Positions 1 to 8,363 of a stretch of 64,000 bases of DNA are shown here, in pieces. Under the pieces are notes generated by a model. It worked only from the letters and a program-made list of their open reading frames with translations, ran no database searches and was not told the DNA's origin. The translations under genes and the position numbers were made by a program. The stretch lies in NCBI GenBank assembly GCA_033344815.1, contig JAWPMR010000001.1, positions 916,136 through 980,135 on the forward strand, in the 5' to 3' direction. This DNA is from Paracoccaceae bacterium. Its GTDB lineage: Bacteria; Pseudomonadota; Alphaproteobacteria; Rhodobacterales; Rhodobacteraceae. The first letter of the stretch is position 1; the number at the start of each line of letters is the position of its first letter.

Positions 1-42
1 CAGAAACATCGGCCATCCATTGTGCCTGTCCCGCCTGGTCGA

Positions 43-786
43 TCAGGAGAAAAGCATACCACCATTAATGTCGACATTTGCGCCTGTGATGAATGCCGAA
101 TCTGCACTTGCGAGAAACAGAATCAGATTGGCAGTGTCATCGGTAGTCCCTTGCCGCTTGACCGGCGCCGCTGCCTCAAACCCGCGGCGACCTGCATCAG
201 GTGTGTGGATGTTGTGGAAATCCGTATCGATCATCCCCGGACACAACGCGTTCACGCGAATATTGGGACCGACTTCCTTGGCCAGCGCGCGCGTCATCGT
301 CATCACGGCACCCTTTGACGTGGCATAAGCAACCGCTCCCGGCCCACCGCCATCACGACCCGCCTGGCTGGCGAGGTTCACGATGGTTCCACGTTCCATA
401 TGCGCCAGGCATGCCTTGGTCATCAGAAACATGCTGGTCAGGTTGAGTTCCATCACTGCATTCCAATGCGTAAGTGACATGTCAGAAATGGTTTTGCGCG
501 CAATCAAGCCGCCCGCATTGTTCACCAGGATGTCGATGCCGCCAAACTCCGCGACGGTTTTCGCGACAAGTGCTTCGACATCTTCCAGTTTTGTAAGATC
601 ACCCTTCATTGCAAAGGCCCGACCACCCTCGGCGGTAATTTGCGCGACCGCTGCATCCGCGCCTGTGCTGCTTGAATAGTAGTTGATCGTTACGTTCGCG
701 CCTTCTGCTGCCAGTTTCAGCGCCGCGGCCTGCCCAATGTCTCGCCCCCCGCCGGTAACTATCGCGGTTTGCCCTGCAAGTTTCAT
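43..786 (-). CDS. SDR-family NAD(P)-dependent oxidoreductase
   Basis: A 247-residue classical short-chain dehydrogenase, probably cytosolic, that should oxidise or reduce a hydroxyl/keto group with NAD(P). Visible motifs are the glycine-rich nucleotide loop TGGGRDIG near residue 12, the NNAG motif near residue 89, a catalytic Ser in NLASQAG and the YxxxK pair in YATSK. The C-terminal GANVDINGGM is typical of the family. The start is supported by AAGGA seven bases upstream. The gene diverges from the GntR regulator at 954, and two copies of a palindromic box lie 29-61 bases before its start, so that regulator probably controls it. The substrate is not readable; the neighbouring TRAP genes suggest a sugar acid or similar carboxylate (inference). 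About 40 bases remain downstream, with a possible start of another gene at 16 on the same strand, too short to call. Confidence 0.9.
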   Translation of the reverse strand: MKLAGQTAIVTGGGRDIGQAAALKLAAEGANVTINYYSSSTGADAAVAQITAEGGRAFAMKGDLTKLEDVEALVAKTVAEFGGIDILVNNAGGLIARKTISDMSLTHWNAVMELNLTSMFLMTKACLAHMERGTIVNLASQAGRDGGGPGAVAYATSKGAVMTMTRALAKEVGPNIRVNALCPGMIDTDFHNIHTPDAGRRGFEAAAPVKRQGTTDDTANLILFLASADSAFITGANVDINGGMLFS

Positions 787-814
787 AAGGTGTTCCTTTT
801 CATTTCATCTCGCT

Positions 815-826
815 CTGGTATACTAG
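815..826. promoter_or_regulatory. GntR-type operator copy 1
   Basis: CTGGTATACTAG, a near-perfect 12-bp dyad between the divergent SDR and GntR genes. Its centre is 20 bp, two helical turns, from the next copy at 834-847. A third copy stands before dctP at 2411-2422. The shared consensus CTRGTATACYAG fits the short palindromes bound by FadR/FCD-type GntR dimers. Confidence 0.55.
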
Positions 827-833
827 TTATTAA

Positions 834-847
834 ACTGGTATACCAGT
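834..847. promoter_or_regulatory. GntR-type operator copy 2
   Basis: ACTGGTATACCAGT is a perfect 14-bp palindrome, the most symmetric of the three boxes. Together with copy 1 it could hold two regulator dimers on the same DNA face over the SDR promoter. Assignment to the adjacent GntR gene is inference from position and recurrence. Confidence 0.6.
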
Positions 848-953
848 GAGAACTGGATCCTGCCGCGCTTATGCCAATGTGAAGCCAGGTATGGTGAAGT
901 CCGTCGCATTTTCGCTCAAAAGGCTGAGGTTTGCATAACAAGGAAGGGATGGA

Positions 954-1655
954 ATGTCACAAGCCACACAATTCACCGGGCGACGCACGAGTGTTGATGA
1001 TATTTTCGAACACCTTCATGCGGAGATCCTGTCCTTGCGACTGCGGCCCGGCGACAAAATTTCGGAGGCCGAGGTCGCGGCACAATTCAATGTGTCACGC
1101 CAACCGGTGCGCGATGCGTTCAGCCGCCTTGCCACGCTCGATCTTTTGCTGATCCGCCCGCAACGCGCAACCGAAGTGAAACGCTTCTCAGCCCGCGAGA
1201 TCATCAAGTCCCGTTTTGTGCGCGCCGCTATTGAAAAGGAAGTTCTCGGACGCGCAGCGCTGCATTGCGACGCAACCGGCGCGGCACAACTTGACGCAGC
1301 CCTTGCGGCACAGGAACAAGCGATACACGATCGCGACGTGGATGCATTTGGCAAATTGGACTATGCGTTCCACAAGACCCTGTGCACAATTGCCAAGGTA
1401 GATTTTGCCTTTGATGTCATTTCTGCCGAAAAGTCCAAGGTTGATCGTCTATGCACTCTGAGCCTGTCGAAATGGGATCGTGTGCCCGAATTGCTGGCAG
1501 ATCACCGAAATATTGCCGAAGCCATAAAAACCCATGACGCTGACAAAGCGGTCACGTGCGGCATGTGGCACTTGTCGCGGCTGGATGACACGATTGAGCA
1601 GATTTCGCAAACCAATGCAGGCTATTTCGAACCTGCTGACCCGCGGAGCAAATGA
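954..1655 (+). CDS. GntR-family transcriptional regulator, FCD domain
   Basis: A 233-residue DNA-binding repressor or activator. The N-terminal winged helix-turn-helix covers about residues 12-75, with the recognition region around FNVSRQPVRDAF. The rest is an all-helical FCD ligand domain; histidines in DYAFHKTL, ADHRNIAEAI and GMWHLSRL match the metal- and ligand-binding positions of that family. AGGAAGGG lies just upstream of the chosen ATG. It sits divergent to the SDR and upstream of the redoxin and TRAP genes. FCD regulators usually sense organic acids or sugar acids taken up or degraded by neighbouring genes. Repeated GTATAC palindromes at the two promoters make it the likely local regulator. 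Confidence 0.9.
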   Translation: MSQATQFTGRRTSVDDIFEHLHAEILSLRLRPGDKISEAEVAAQFNVSRQPVRDAFSRLATLDLLLIRPQRATEVKRFSAREIIKSRFVRAAIEKEVLGRAALHCDATGAAQLDAALAAQEQAIHDRDVDAFGKLDYAFHKTLCTIAKVDFAFDVISAEKSKVDRLCTLSLSKWDRVPELLADHRNIAEAIKTHDADKAVTCGMWHLSRLDDTIEQISQTNAGYFEPADPRSK

Positions 1656-1799
1656 CATGCATTTCCTTCGCAACTGCCCTTTTGCCGGCAACCGGCCCAA
1701 CAGCCGGGCATTACCTGCCGATCCAAATTTACTCCATGCCCGTGCGTGTTCTTACAAAACGCAACGGGATGGCGCTTCAAAATAGAAAAAGGACGCTAA

Positions 1800-2315
1800 G
1801 TGAACACGTCAAAACCCCATGTCGGTGATCAGATCGGCAAAATGATCCTGGAGACCACCCAAGGCGGATCGGTATCGATCGGACAACCCAAACAACGTTG
1901 GACCATGCTTTTTGTATATCGGGGACGACATTGTCCTCGGTGCAAACGCTTTTTGAACAAGTTGAATGACGCACTGGCAGCTTGGACAGAAGCCATGGAT
2001 GTCGTCGTGGTTTCGGCCGACACACGCGACAAAGCAATCGCGGACAAGGATGAATTTGGCTGGAATTTTGATCTGTGCCACAGCTTGACGGAATCGCAGA
2101 TGCGATCTTTGGGCCTCTATGTATCTGATCCGCTTTCTGATCAGGAAACGACGGGCCGGTTCGCTGAACCCGGAGCCTTTGGACTCCGTCCGGACGGGAC
2201 GCTCATGCTGGCTGACATCTCAAATGGGCCTGCCGCGCGCCCCGATCTTGATGAATTGCTGGATGGGATGATCTTCAATATCGAAAATAACCGCCCCGTG
2301 CGGGGAACAGCATAA
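1800..2315 (+). CDS. Redoxin (AhpC/TSA-like, thioredoxin fold) protein
   Basis: A 171-residue thioredoxin-fold protein of the peroxiredoxin-like class. After a beta strand (TMLFVYRGRHC) comes the redox motif CPRC near residues 45-48, and a second strand VVVVSAD follows. The start is GTG, supported by AAGGA about six bases upstream; no ATG fits the family's N-terminus better. No signal peptide is visible, so it is probably cytosolic. It lies between the GntR regulator and the TRAP operon on the same strand, but a promoter-like region with an operator copy separates it from dctP. A role in peroxide or disulfide reduction is expected from the fold; the specific partner is unknown. Confidence 0.75.
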   Translation: MNTSKPHVGDQIGKMILETTQGGSVSIGQPKQRWTMLFVYRGRHCPRCKRFLNKLNDALAAWTEAMDVVVVSADTRDKAIADKDEFGWNFDLCHSLTESQMRSLGLYVSDPLSDQETTGRFAEPGAFGLRPDGTLMLADISNGPAARPDLDELLDGMIFNIENNRPVRGTA

Positions 2316-2410
2316 TGCATAGATCGCGGGCAACTCATGCGGTTGAACCCGTGCGGAAAAATGAATGAAACGCGCGATGGTTTTCATAGATAATTTGAGA
2401 GTTGACAAAT

Positions 2411-2422
2411 CTAGTATACTAG
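2411..2422. promoter_or_regulatory. GntR-type operator copy 3 upstream of dctP
   Basis: CTAGTATACTAG is a perfect 12-bp palindrome about 130 bases before dctP, matching the boxes at 815 and 834. TTGACA lies at 2402-2407 directly upstream. The TATACT inside the palindrome is only seven bases from it, so the two are not a standard promoter pair. The site links the TRAP operon to the same regulator as the SDR gene. Confidence 0.55.
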
Positions 2423-2550
2423 TCTTCTTTCGAATATGAGGAAAAAATACGCCACGATTTCGCAAGTCACAGCAGTAAGGAAAAACTGCGTGGTTCTAAC
2501 AAAACGATTTCGGGTTCTAGAAGAAGTTTAATACTCAAAGGGAGGACATC

Positions 2551-3531
2551 ATGTTCAACACTCTAACTAAATCGCTGGTCGGGGCGGTCGCCGTGACTGT
2601 ATTGGGAACGGCGGCATTTGCGGAAAACTGGCGCGGCTGGAATATTCACGTCGACGGTTATCCAAATACTGTCGCGATGGACAAATTTGCTGAGCTTCTG
2701 GCGGAAAAAACCGGTGGCGAAATTTCGTTGCAAATGTTCCACGGCGGCACGTTGGGCAGCCAGCCTGACGCAATCGAGCAGGTGCGCCTGGGTGGTCTGG
2801 AAGTTGGGAACTTCAATCTGGGACCCATCGGGCCAATCGCTCCTGCGGCCAACGTTGTTTCCTTGCCATTTGTCTTCAAAGACGTCCCCCATATGTTCCG
2901 TGTTCTTGACAGCGACGGCGGCGCGGCAATCGCGGCGGGCATGGCTGAAAAGGGTTTGCAGCCGCTGGCATGGTATGATGCCGGCGCACGCTCCTTTTAC
3001 AACGGGGAAAAAGCCATCAATACGCCTGCGGATGTTGGCGGCATGAAAGTCCGGGTCATGAACAACGACCTGTTCACAGGAATGATCTCGGAACTGGGTG
3101 GCAACCCATCCCCAATGGCATTTGCGGAGGTTTATCAAGCCCTGAAGACAGGCGTTGTTGATGGCGCAGAAAACAACTGGCCATCATATGAATCTACCGG
3201 CCACTTTGAAGTTGCAGGGTATTATTCACTGTCCCAGCACCTGATCATTCCTGAGTGCATTTGCATCAACGCAGGCACATTCAACGCATTGTCAGACGAA
3301 ATGAAGACGGCTGTTCTGGAAGCGGCACAGGAGTCAGCACTGATACAGCGCGAGCTTTGGGCCGAGCGCGAAGCCGCCAGCCGCAAAGCCGTTGAGGCAG
3401 CCGGTGTTGTCGTTAATGAAGTGGCAGACAAAGCCCCGTTCCAGGCGGCAATGGCACCTGTTTATGAGGCCTATTTCGAAACCAACCCCGATCTGCGTCA
3501 ATTGGTAGAGCTTATTCAGGCAACCGAATAA
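2551..3531 (+). CDS. dctP: TRAP transporter substrate-binding protein (DctP type)
   Basis: A 326-residue periplasmic receptor for a tripartite ATP-independent transporter. A signal peptide is visible (hydrophobic LVGAVAVTVLG, cleavage after AAFA near residue 24). The DctP fold follows, with the conserved carboxylate-binding arginine in MKVRVMNN and the ENNWPSY segment. Length is normal for the family. GGGAGG upstream supports the start. It delivers a carboxylated substrate to DctQM encoded just downstream. The neighbouring SDR and FCD regulator suggest a sugar acid or hydroxy acid, but the sequence does not settle the ligand. An 11-bp hairpin plus T run after the stop codon should raise its expression over the membrane subunits. 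Confidence 0.9.
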   Translation: MFNTLTKSLVGAVAVTVLGTAAFAENWRGWNIHVDGYPNTVAMDKFAELLAEKTGGEISLQMFHGGTLGSQPDAIEQVRLGGLEVGNFNLGPIGPIAPAANVVSLPFVFKDVPHMFRVLDSDGGAAIAAGMAEKGLQPLAWYDAGARSFYNGEKAINTPADVGGMKVRVMNNDLFTGMISELGGNPSPMAFAEVYQALKTGVVDGAENNWPSYESTGHFEVAGYYSLSQHLIIPECICINAGTFNALSDEMKTAVLEAAQESALIQRELWAEREAASRKAVEAAGVVVNEVADKAPFQAAMAPVYEAYFETNPDLRQLVELIQATE

Positions 3532-3556
3532 CGCCGAACCGATTATAGGTTTCTAG

Positions 3557-3594
3557 CGTCCGGCTCCCAGCGTCTGGAGCCGGACGTTTTTTTT
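3557..3594 (+). terminator. Intercistronic terminator/attenuator between dctP and dctQ
   Basis: CGTCCGGCTCC (3557-3567) and GGAGCCGGACG (3576-3586) form a perfect 11-bp GC-rich stem with an 8-base loop, followed by eight T residues (3587-3594). This is a textbook intrinsic terminator sitting inside the operon. Partial read-through would supply dctQM at a lower level than the binding protein. Confidence 0.85.
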
Positions 3595-3607
3595 CCGGAG
3601 TATCCCG

Positions 3608-4135
3608 ATGAGCGATCTCACGCCTCTTCCCCCAGCCATACGGCGCATGACTGCCATCCTGGACATGGTGGCCTTTGCATGCCGCATCATAACCGGTGTC
3701 GCGCTTGTTGTTCTAACGGTGATCTTTGGGTGGCTCGTATTTGGCCGCTATGTCCTGAATGCGACCCCAACATGGGTCGAGCAAGTGGCCCTGTTGCTGG
3801 TCATGTTGATCGCTTTTCTCGGCGCCGCGGTCGGCGTTCATGAGCATACCCATCTTTCCGTCAATGTCTTGCGCACTGCTGTTCCGACGCGTGTTCGGCA
3901 GCTATTTGTGATTGCCACTGACGTTATCATGGCGGTCTTTGGCGGGCTGATGCTCTGGTACGGAGCGCAATTGACGCTTTTCAAATGGGGATCGCTGATC
4001 CCGCTGATCCAATTGCCGGAAGGGCTACGTTCGCTTCCACTGACCATCGGCGGGGGTCTCATTTTACTCTTTTCCATCGGTCATCTGATCCGCCTCTTGC
4101 TGGGCGTGGATTATCGTCGCGACAGCATAGAATAG
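3608..4135 (+). CDS. dctQ: TRAP transporter small permease (DctQ type)
   Basis: A 175-residue inner-membrane protein with four predicted hydrophobic segments (about residues 20-45, 55-75, 95-120 and 140-160). It pairs with DctM to form the TRAP membrane unit. The conserved pattern around WVEQVALLLVMLIAFLGAA after the second helix is typical of the DctQ family. GGAG precedes the ATG. The gene follows the intraoperonic terminator and ends nine bases before dctM. Confidence 0.9.
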   Translation: MSDLTPLPPAIRRMTAILDMVAFACRIITGVALVVLTVIFGWLVFGRYVLNATPTWVEQVALLLVMLIAFLGAAVGVHEHTHLSVNVLRTAVPTRVRQLFVIATDVIMAVFGGLMLWYGAQLTLFKWGSLIPLIQLPEGLRSLPLTIGGGLILLFSIGHLIRLLLGVDYRRDSIE

Positions 4136-4144
4136 GAGCCCGGT

Positions 4145-5428
4145 ATGGGAGTTTTTGTCCTTCTGGGAATTTTCGCGCTGTGCGTCGCCATCGGCGCACC
4201 GGTCGCTTTCGCCCTTGGTATTTCTGCTATCGCAGCATTCTGGTTCGAAGGCCTGCCACTGATGATCGGCTTTCAGCGGATCGTGAGCGGCATCAATGTA
4301 TTTGCCCTTATGGCGATCCCGTTTTTCATCTTTGCGGGCGAGCTGATGTTTCACGGCGGCATTGCCATGCGGCTGGTGCGATTTGCCTCTGCCGCAGTGG
4401 GAGCTGTGCGCGGCGGTTTGGGCATCGTCAACGTCTTCTCTTCCATGCTTTTTGGCGGCATCTCTGGCTCAGCCATTGCCGATATTTCCGCACTTGGCTC
4501 GATCCTGGTACCCGTCATGAAGGAAAAAGGATACGACGCTGATTATGCCGTCAATGTCACCGTGACGTCTTCAATCGCGGGCATCATCATTCCGCCCAGC
4601 CACAATATGATCATCTTTGCCATCGCGGCCGGCGGCGGAATTTCTATCTCCAAACTCTTTCTGGCAGGTGTCGTACCCGGCATTCTGATGTGTTTTTGCC
4701 TTGCTCTGGCGGCCTATCTTGTCGCCGTCAAACGGGGCTATCAAGCCGAACAGTTCCCCGGATGGACCGCTCTCGTCATGGCATTCTTTGGCGCAATTCC
4801 CGGGCTTCTCACAGCAGTCATCATTGTTGGTGGCGTACTCTCAGGCGTGTTTACGGTCACCGAGTCCGGCGCATTCGGCGCGATTTACGCCTTCATCGTG
4901 ACACTACTTGTGTACCGCTCAATCACTTGGGAAAAATTCAGCCTTGCCGTGTCTCAGGCCGTCAAGACAACGGCAATGGTCATGATCCTGATCGCCTGTG
5001 CCGGCGCGTTTGCCTATATGCTGACGTTTTACCGGGTCCCGGCAAAAACAGTCGATCTGCTGACCGGGCTCACCGACAATCCCATTCTGATCCTGTTGAT
5101 GATCAATCTGGTTCTTTTGATCTTGGGCATGATCATGGACATGGCTGCGCTTATTCTGATTTGTACGCCCATCTTCCTGCCCGTGGCCAACAGTCTTGGA
5201 ATTGATCCCTTGCAATTCGGCATGATCCTTCTGGTCAATCTGGGCCTTGGCCTCTGCACGCCCCCTGTAGGTTCGTGTCTTTTTGTGGGCTGCGCAGTCG
5301 GAAAATTACCCATGGAAAAAGCGGTTCGCACAATCTGGCCGTTCTATATTGCGATTTTCATCGCCCTTATGCTGATCACTTTTGTCCCTGCCATATCACT
5401 TACTTTGCCGCGTTTGATCAGCGGGTAA
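4145..5428 (+). CDS. dctM: TRAP transporter large permease (DctM type)
   Basis: A 427-residue polytopic membrane protein of the DctM family, the sodium-coupled translocation channel. Numerous long hydrophobic helices run throughout, with the family signatures GGISGSAIAD near residue 105 and IPPSHNMIIF near residue 150, and a second internal repeat ending in LCTPPVGSCLF. AGGAG upstream supports the start. Length is normal. With dctP and dctQ it makes a complete three-gene importer, the end of the putative GntR regulon. The next gene converges on it and no clear terminator was seen in the 100-base gap. Confidence 0.92.
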   Translation: MGVFVLLGIFALCVAIGAPVAFALGISAIAAFWFEGLPLMIGFQRIVSGINVFALMAIPFFIFAGELMFHGGIAMRLVRFASAAVGAVRGGLGIVNVFSSMLFGGISGSAIADISALGSILVPVMKEKGYDADYAVNVTVTSSIAGIIIPPSHNMIIFAIAAGGGISISKLFLAGVVPGILMCFCLALAAYLVAVKRGYQAEQFPGWTALVMAFFGAIPGLLTAVIIVGGVLSGVFTVTESGAFGAIYAFIVTLLVYRSITWEKFSLAVSQAVKTTAMVMILIACAGAFAYMLTFYRVPAKTVDLLTGLTDNPILILLMINLVLLILGMIMDMAALILICTPIFLPVANSLGIDPLQFGMILLVNLGLGLCTPPVGSCLFVGCAVGKLPMEKAVRTIWPFYIAIFIALMLITFVPAISLTLPRLISG

Positions 5429-5529
5429 CAAATCTCTGATCAAGACGCAGCGACACCCACGAATGCCAACCGAGGGGGCGCAATAGCCGCACCGTGCGAC
5501 GTCGTCAAACTGGATTTTCCGGGGGAAAT

Positions 5530-7965
5530 TCAAGACCGGATGCGTTGGTATTCCGGATCATATGGGCCGCTTGTAATCACCTCGGCTTGCTGGAGAACGC
5601 CCATCATATCAATGGATAGTTCAGTGCCCAAACTGGCCCATTCAGGCCGAACAAACGCATAGGCAAGGTTCATACTCACACGGTGCCCCCAATCACCGGA
5701 CGTGACAGTGCCCACAACGCCACCCTCATGCATCACGGAGGCTCCGCCATGCGCCGGAGCGTGATCGCAATCAATACGCAACGTGACCAGCGCCCGGGAC
5801 GGTCCGTCTTGCAGACGTGCCTCCAGCGCCGATTTTCCGACAAACGCAGGTTTGGACATTTTGACGAACCTGTCCAGGCCGGTCTCATAAGGATCAAATT
5901 CCGTCAGAATGTCGGCTTTCCAGTGTAAAAACCCTTTTTCCATGCGCATCGACTCCACCGCGCGTGCACCGAACAATTCCAACCCATGCGCCTTTCCGGC
6001 CCGGCGTAGGGCGGTGTAGGCCGCATATAGCGCCGAATTGGGAATGTGGATTTCGTAAGCCAACTCGCCTGAAAAACTGACGCCCATTACCGTGGCAGGG
6101 ACAAAGCCGATTGAGCATTCGCGCACAGAGAGCCAGGGAAACGCGTCACGGGACCAATCACCGCGCGCACATGCCGCGAGGACATCGCGGGCTTTGGGAC
6201 CTGCCAAGACAAGAATGGTCTGCGCGTTGGTAAGGCTTTTGATCTCGACGTCTTCGCCCTCAGTGATATGCGCGCGTAGCCAATCCATATCGTGGTATTC
6301 TGAAGCTGCAGCAGAGCCATACCAGATCCGGTCTGGCCCGCGATCTGAGGCTGGGATATTGGCGATGGTCGCTTCGCTTTTTAGCATACCGTTTGCGTTC
6401 AGCAGGTATCCAAGACCAACCCGACCAGGCTTTCTCGTCACGGTGCCGCAAAACATCCGATCCAGAAAATCGTGAGCACCCGATCCTGTAATCTCAAATC
6501 GGTTGAAACCGTTGACTTCGCATAAGCCAACGTTTTCCTGAACATTTCGGACCTCGGTACCTATGACGTCAAATGTTTCGTCAAAATGGAAGCCTAGGGT
6601 CGGATGGAAATCAGGCGAGGGCTTGATGTAATCCACTCGCTCCCATCCGTTCACAACGGTAAATTCCGCCCCGGCGGCCTCAACAACTGGCGTCAGCGCT
6701 GTAGTTTTAGCACCCCGACCGGCTGGGCGGTGTTCGTGGGGGAAATGAAAACGGAACTCGTTTTGGTAGTCCTCGATCGCTTTGAGCGCCGTGAGCTCGA
6801 CAGTCGCGTGTCCGGTGAAGCGACGTGGATCAATGATCCATGTGTCGTAACACGCCTCGCCATGGACGATTTGTTGCGCCAACAGCCAGCCATGCCCCCC
6901 GCCCTCACCCAGCCCTGCGCGCAGTCCGATGATGCAAAACGCGTTGCGCTTGCCGGGGATCGGGCCCACCAAAGGGGCGCCGTCAATGGTGTAGGTGATC
7001 GGGCCGTTGACGATATTCTTGATCCCGACTTCGGTGAGCGCCGGCATCCGCTCAAACGCGCCCTCCAACACATCGGTAATCCGGTCCAGATCATCCGGGC
7101 AGAGTGCGTTGACAAAATGCGGGTCAATGCATTCCATGCCCCACGTCTTGCAGTCCTGCTCGTAGAACCCGATAAGCAACCCGTTCTTTTCCTGGCGACA
7201 ATAGTAATCACTTATGGGACACCGCAACAAAGGCATGCGGTGACCTGCATCCACGATTGCAGGGATGTCTTCAGTCACAAAATACTGGTGTTCCATGGAG
7301 ACAACCGGGTGCTGGACACCCATCATCGCGCCAACCTCATTCACCCGGTAGCCGCAGGCGTTCACCACAATATCACAGTCAATGTCACCGTGTTCGGTTT
7401 GCACGGTCCACGTGTCATCTAGATGCTGCGTCAGTCCGGTGACGGGCGTGTTGCGATAGATTTCTGCCCCGGCTTGTCGTGCCCGCCGCGCGAGCGCCTG
7501 ACACAGAGAGGCAGGATCAATATCCCCATCATTGCCATCCCAAAGCCCACCGATCAGATTGTCGGTGCTGATCAAAGGGTGGCGGCGGGCACATTCGGCG
7601 GCGTCGATCACCTCGAATTCAACATCCATGCCTCGCGCCATGGAAGCAAAATGCCGGTACCCATCCATTTGCGCGTCCGTATTCGCCAATCGAATGCCAC
7701 CATCGCCATGCCGATAACTCACCGGATAATCCGGATCATCGCGTAATTCTTTGTATAGATTGATGGAATGCGACTTGAGCCCAACCATCGTCTGGTTCAT
7801 CCCAAAGTTTGTCACCTGCGCCGCCGAATGCCAGGTCGTTCCCGACGTCAACTCGTTTCGCTCCACCAGGACCACATCGCTCCAGCCCTCTTGTGTAAGG
7901 TGATAGAGTGTTGAACAGCCAGCAATGCCCCCGCCGATGACAACAACTTTAGTGCGCGATTTCAT
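5530..7965 (-). CDS. FAD-dependent oxidoreductase with GcvT domain (dimethylglycine/sarcosine dehydrogenase-like)
   Basis: About 811 residues of a two-part demethylase. The N-terminal half is a DAO-type FAD domain starting with VVVIGGGIAGCSTLYHL, with the SGTTWHSAAQ stretch where FAD is covalently bound to His in this family. The C-terminal half from about residue 430 is a folate-binding GcvT/aminomethyltransferase domain. Such enzymes remove N-methyl groups from dimethylglycine or sarcosine and pass the one-carbon unit to tetrahydrofolate. Start taken as the ATG at 7965; a TTG six codons upstream is an alternative. A choline importer at 30.5-33.4 kb makes betaine-derived methylamines a plausible substrate (inference). 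Which methylamine is used cannot be read from sequence. Confidence 0.85.
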   Translation of the reverse strand: MKSRTKVVVIGGGIAGCSTLYHLTQEGWSDVVLVERNELTSGTTWHSAAQVTNFGMNQTMVGLKSHSINLYKELRDDPDYPVSYRHGDGGIRLANTDAQMDGYRHFASMARGMDVEFEVIDAAECARRHPLISTDNLIGGLWDGNDGDIDPASLCQALARRARQAGAEIYRNTPVTGLTQHLDDTWTVQTEHGDIDCDIVVNACGYRVNEVGAMMGVQHPVVSMEHQYFVTEDIPAIVDAGHRMPLLRCPISDYYCRQEKNGLLIGFYEQDCKTWGMECIDPHFVNALCPDDLDRITDVLEGAFERMPALTEVGIKNIVNGPITYTIDGAPLVGPIPGKRNAFCIIGLRAGLGEGGGHGWLLAQQIVHGEACYDTWIIDPRRFTGHATVELTALKAIEDYQNEFRFHFPHEHRPAGRGAKTTALTPVVEAAGAEFTVVNGWERVDYIKPSPDFHPTLGFHFDETFDVIGTEVRNVQENVGLCEVNGFNRFEITGSGAHDFLDRMFCGTVTRKPGRVGLGYLLNANGMLKSEATIANIPASDRGPDRIWYGSAAASEYHDMDWLRAHITEGEDVEIKSLTNAQTILVLAGPKARDVLAACARGDWSRDAFPWLSVRECSIGFVPATVMGVSFSGELAYEIHIPNSALYAAYTALRRAGKAHGLELFGARAVESMRMEKGFLHWKADILTEFDPYETGLDRFVKMSKPAFVGKSALEARLQDGPSRALVTLRIDCDHAPAHGGASVMHEGGVVGTVTSGDWGHRVSMNLAYAFVRPEWASLGTELSIDMMGVLQQAEVITSGPYDPEYQRIRS

Positions 7966-8363
7966 ATTGTTTGCCCGCTTCAAATTATATGCCTCAATGG
8001 CGCCAAATCGACAGGGAAGGTCAACCAGACAATCCTGATTGCGATTTTTTCTAAACTAACTTTTGAATTTTTAATCGTTTGTAAGCGCGGGCACAAAGTC
8101 CTTCACGATCTGAGCCTGCGGTACAGGCATGCGCGGATCTAAATGTGGTCAAAACTGGGTGTGGCGTCTTTTTTGAGGACGCAGAAATTCGATCTGGAGC
8201 CACCTTTGGCGAAACCGCTCTTACAAGCAGTTTGTTTGCTACGGCAAAACATTCAATCGCCATCGATGGTCGCCGCTACCGCCCGACTTCACGCCGAGAA
8301 GCTTTTCGCCAGTTCAGGATCCTGCGTTTGGTCGCTAACCTGAAACTACTTTGCGCCTCCAGT
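7966..8363. other. 398-base gap, no supported gene
   Basis: Between the flavoprotein start and the LysR stop. It should hold the flavoprotein promoter near its 7966 side. Short open frames on both strands (for example 8145 rightward) lack a convincing ribosome-binding site or a recognisable domain. I see no strong inverted repeat. Confidence 0.4.

Noticed and set aside
2402..2420. TTGACA and TATACT as a sigma-70 promoter for dctP
   Set aside because: Spacing is only seven bases; TATACT belongs to the palindrome.
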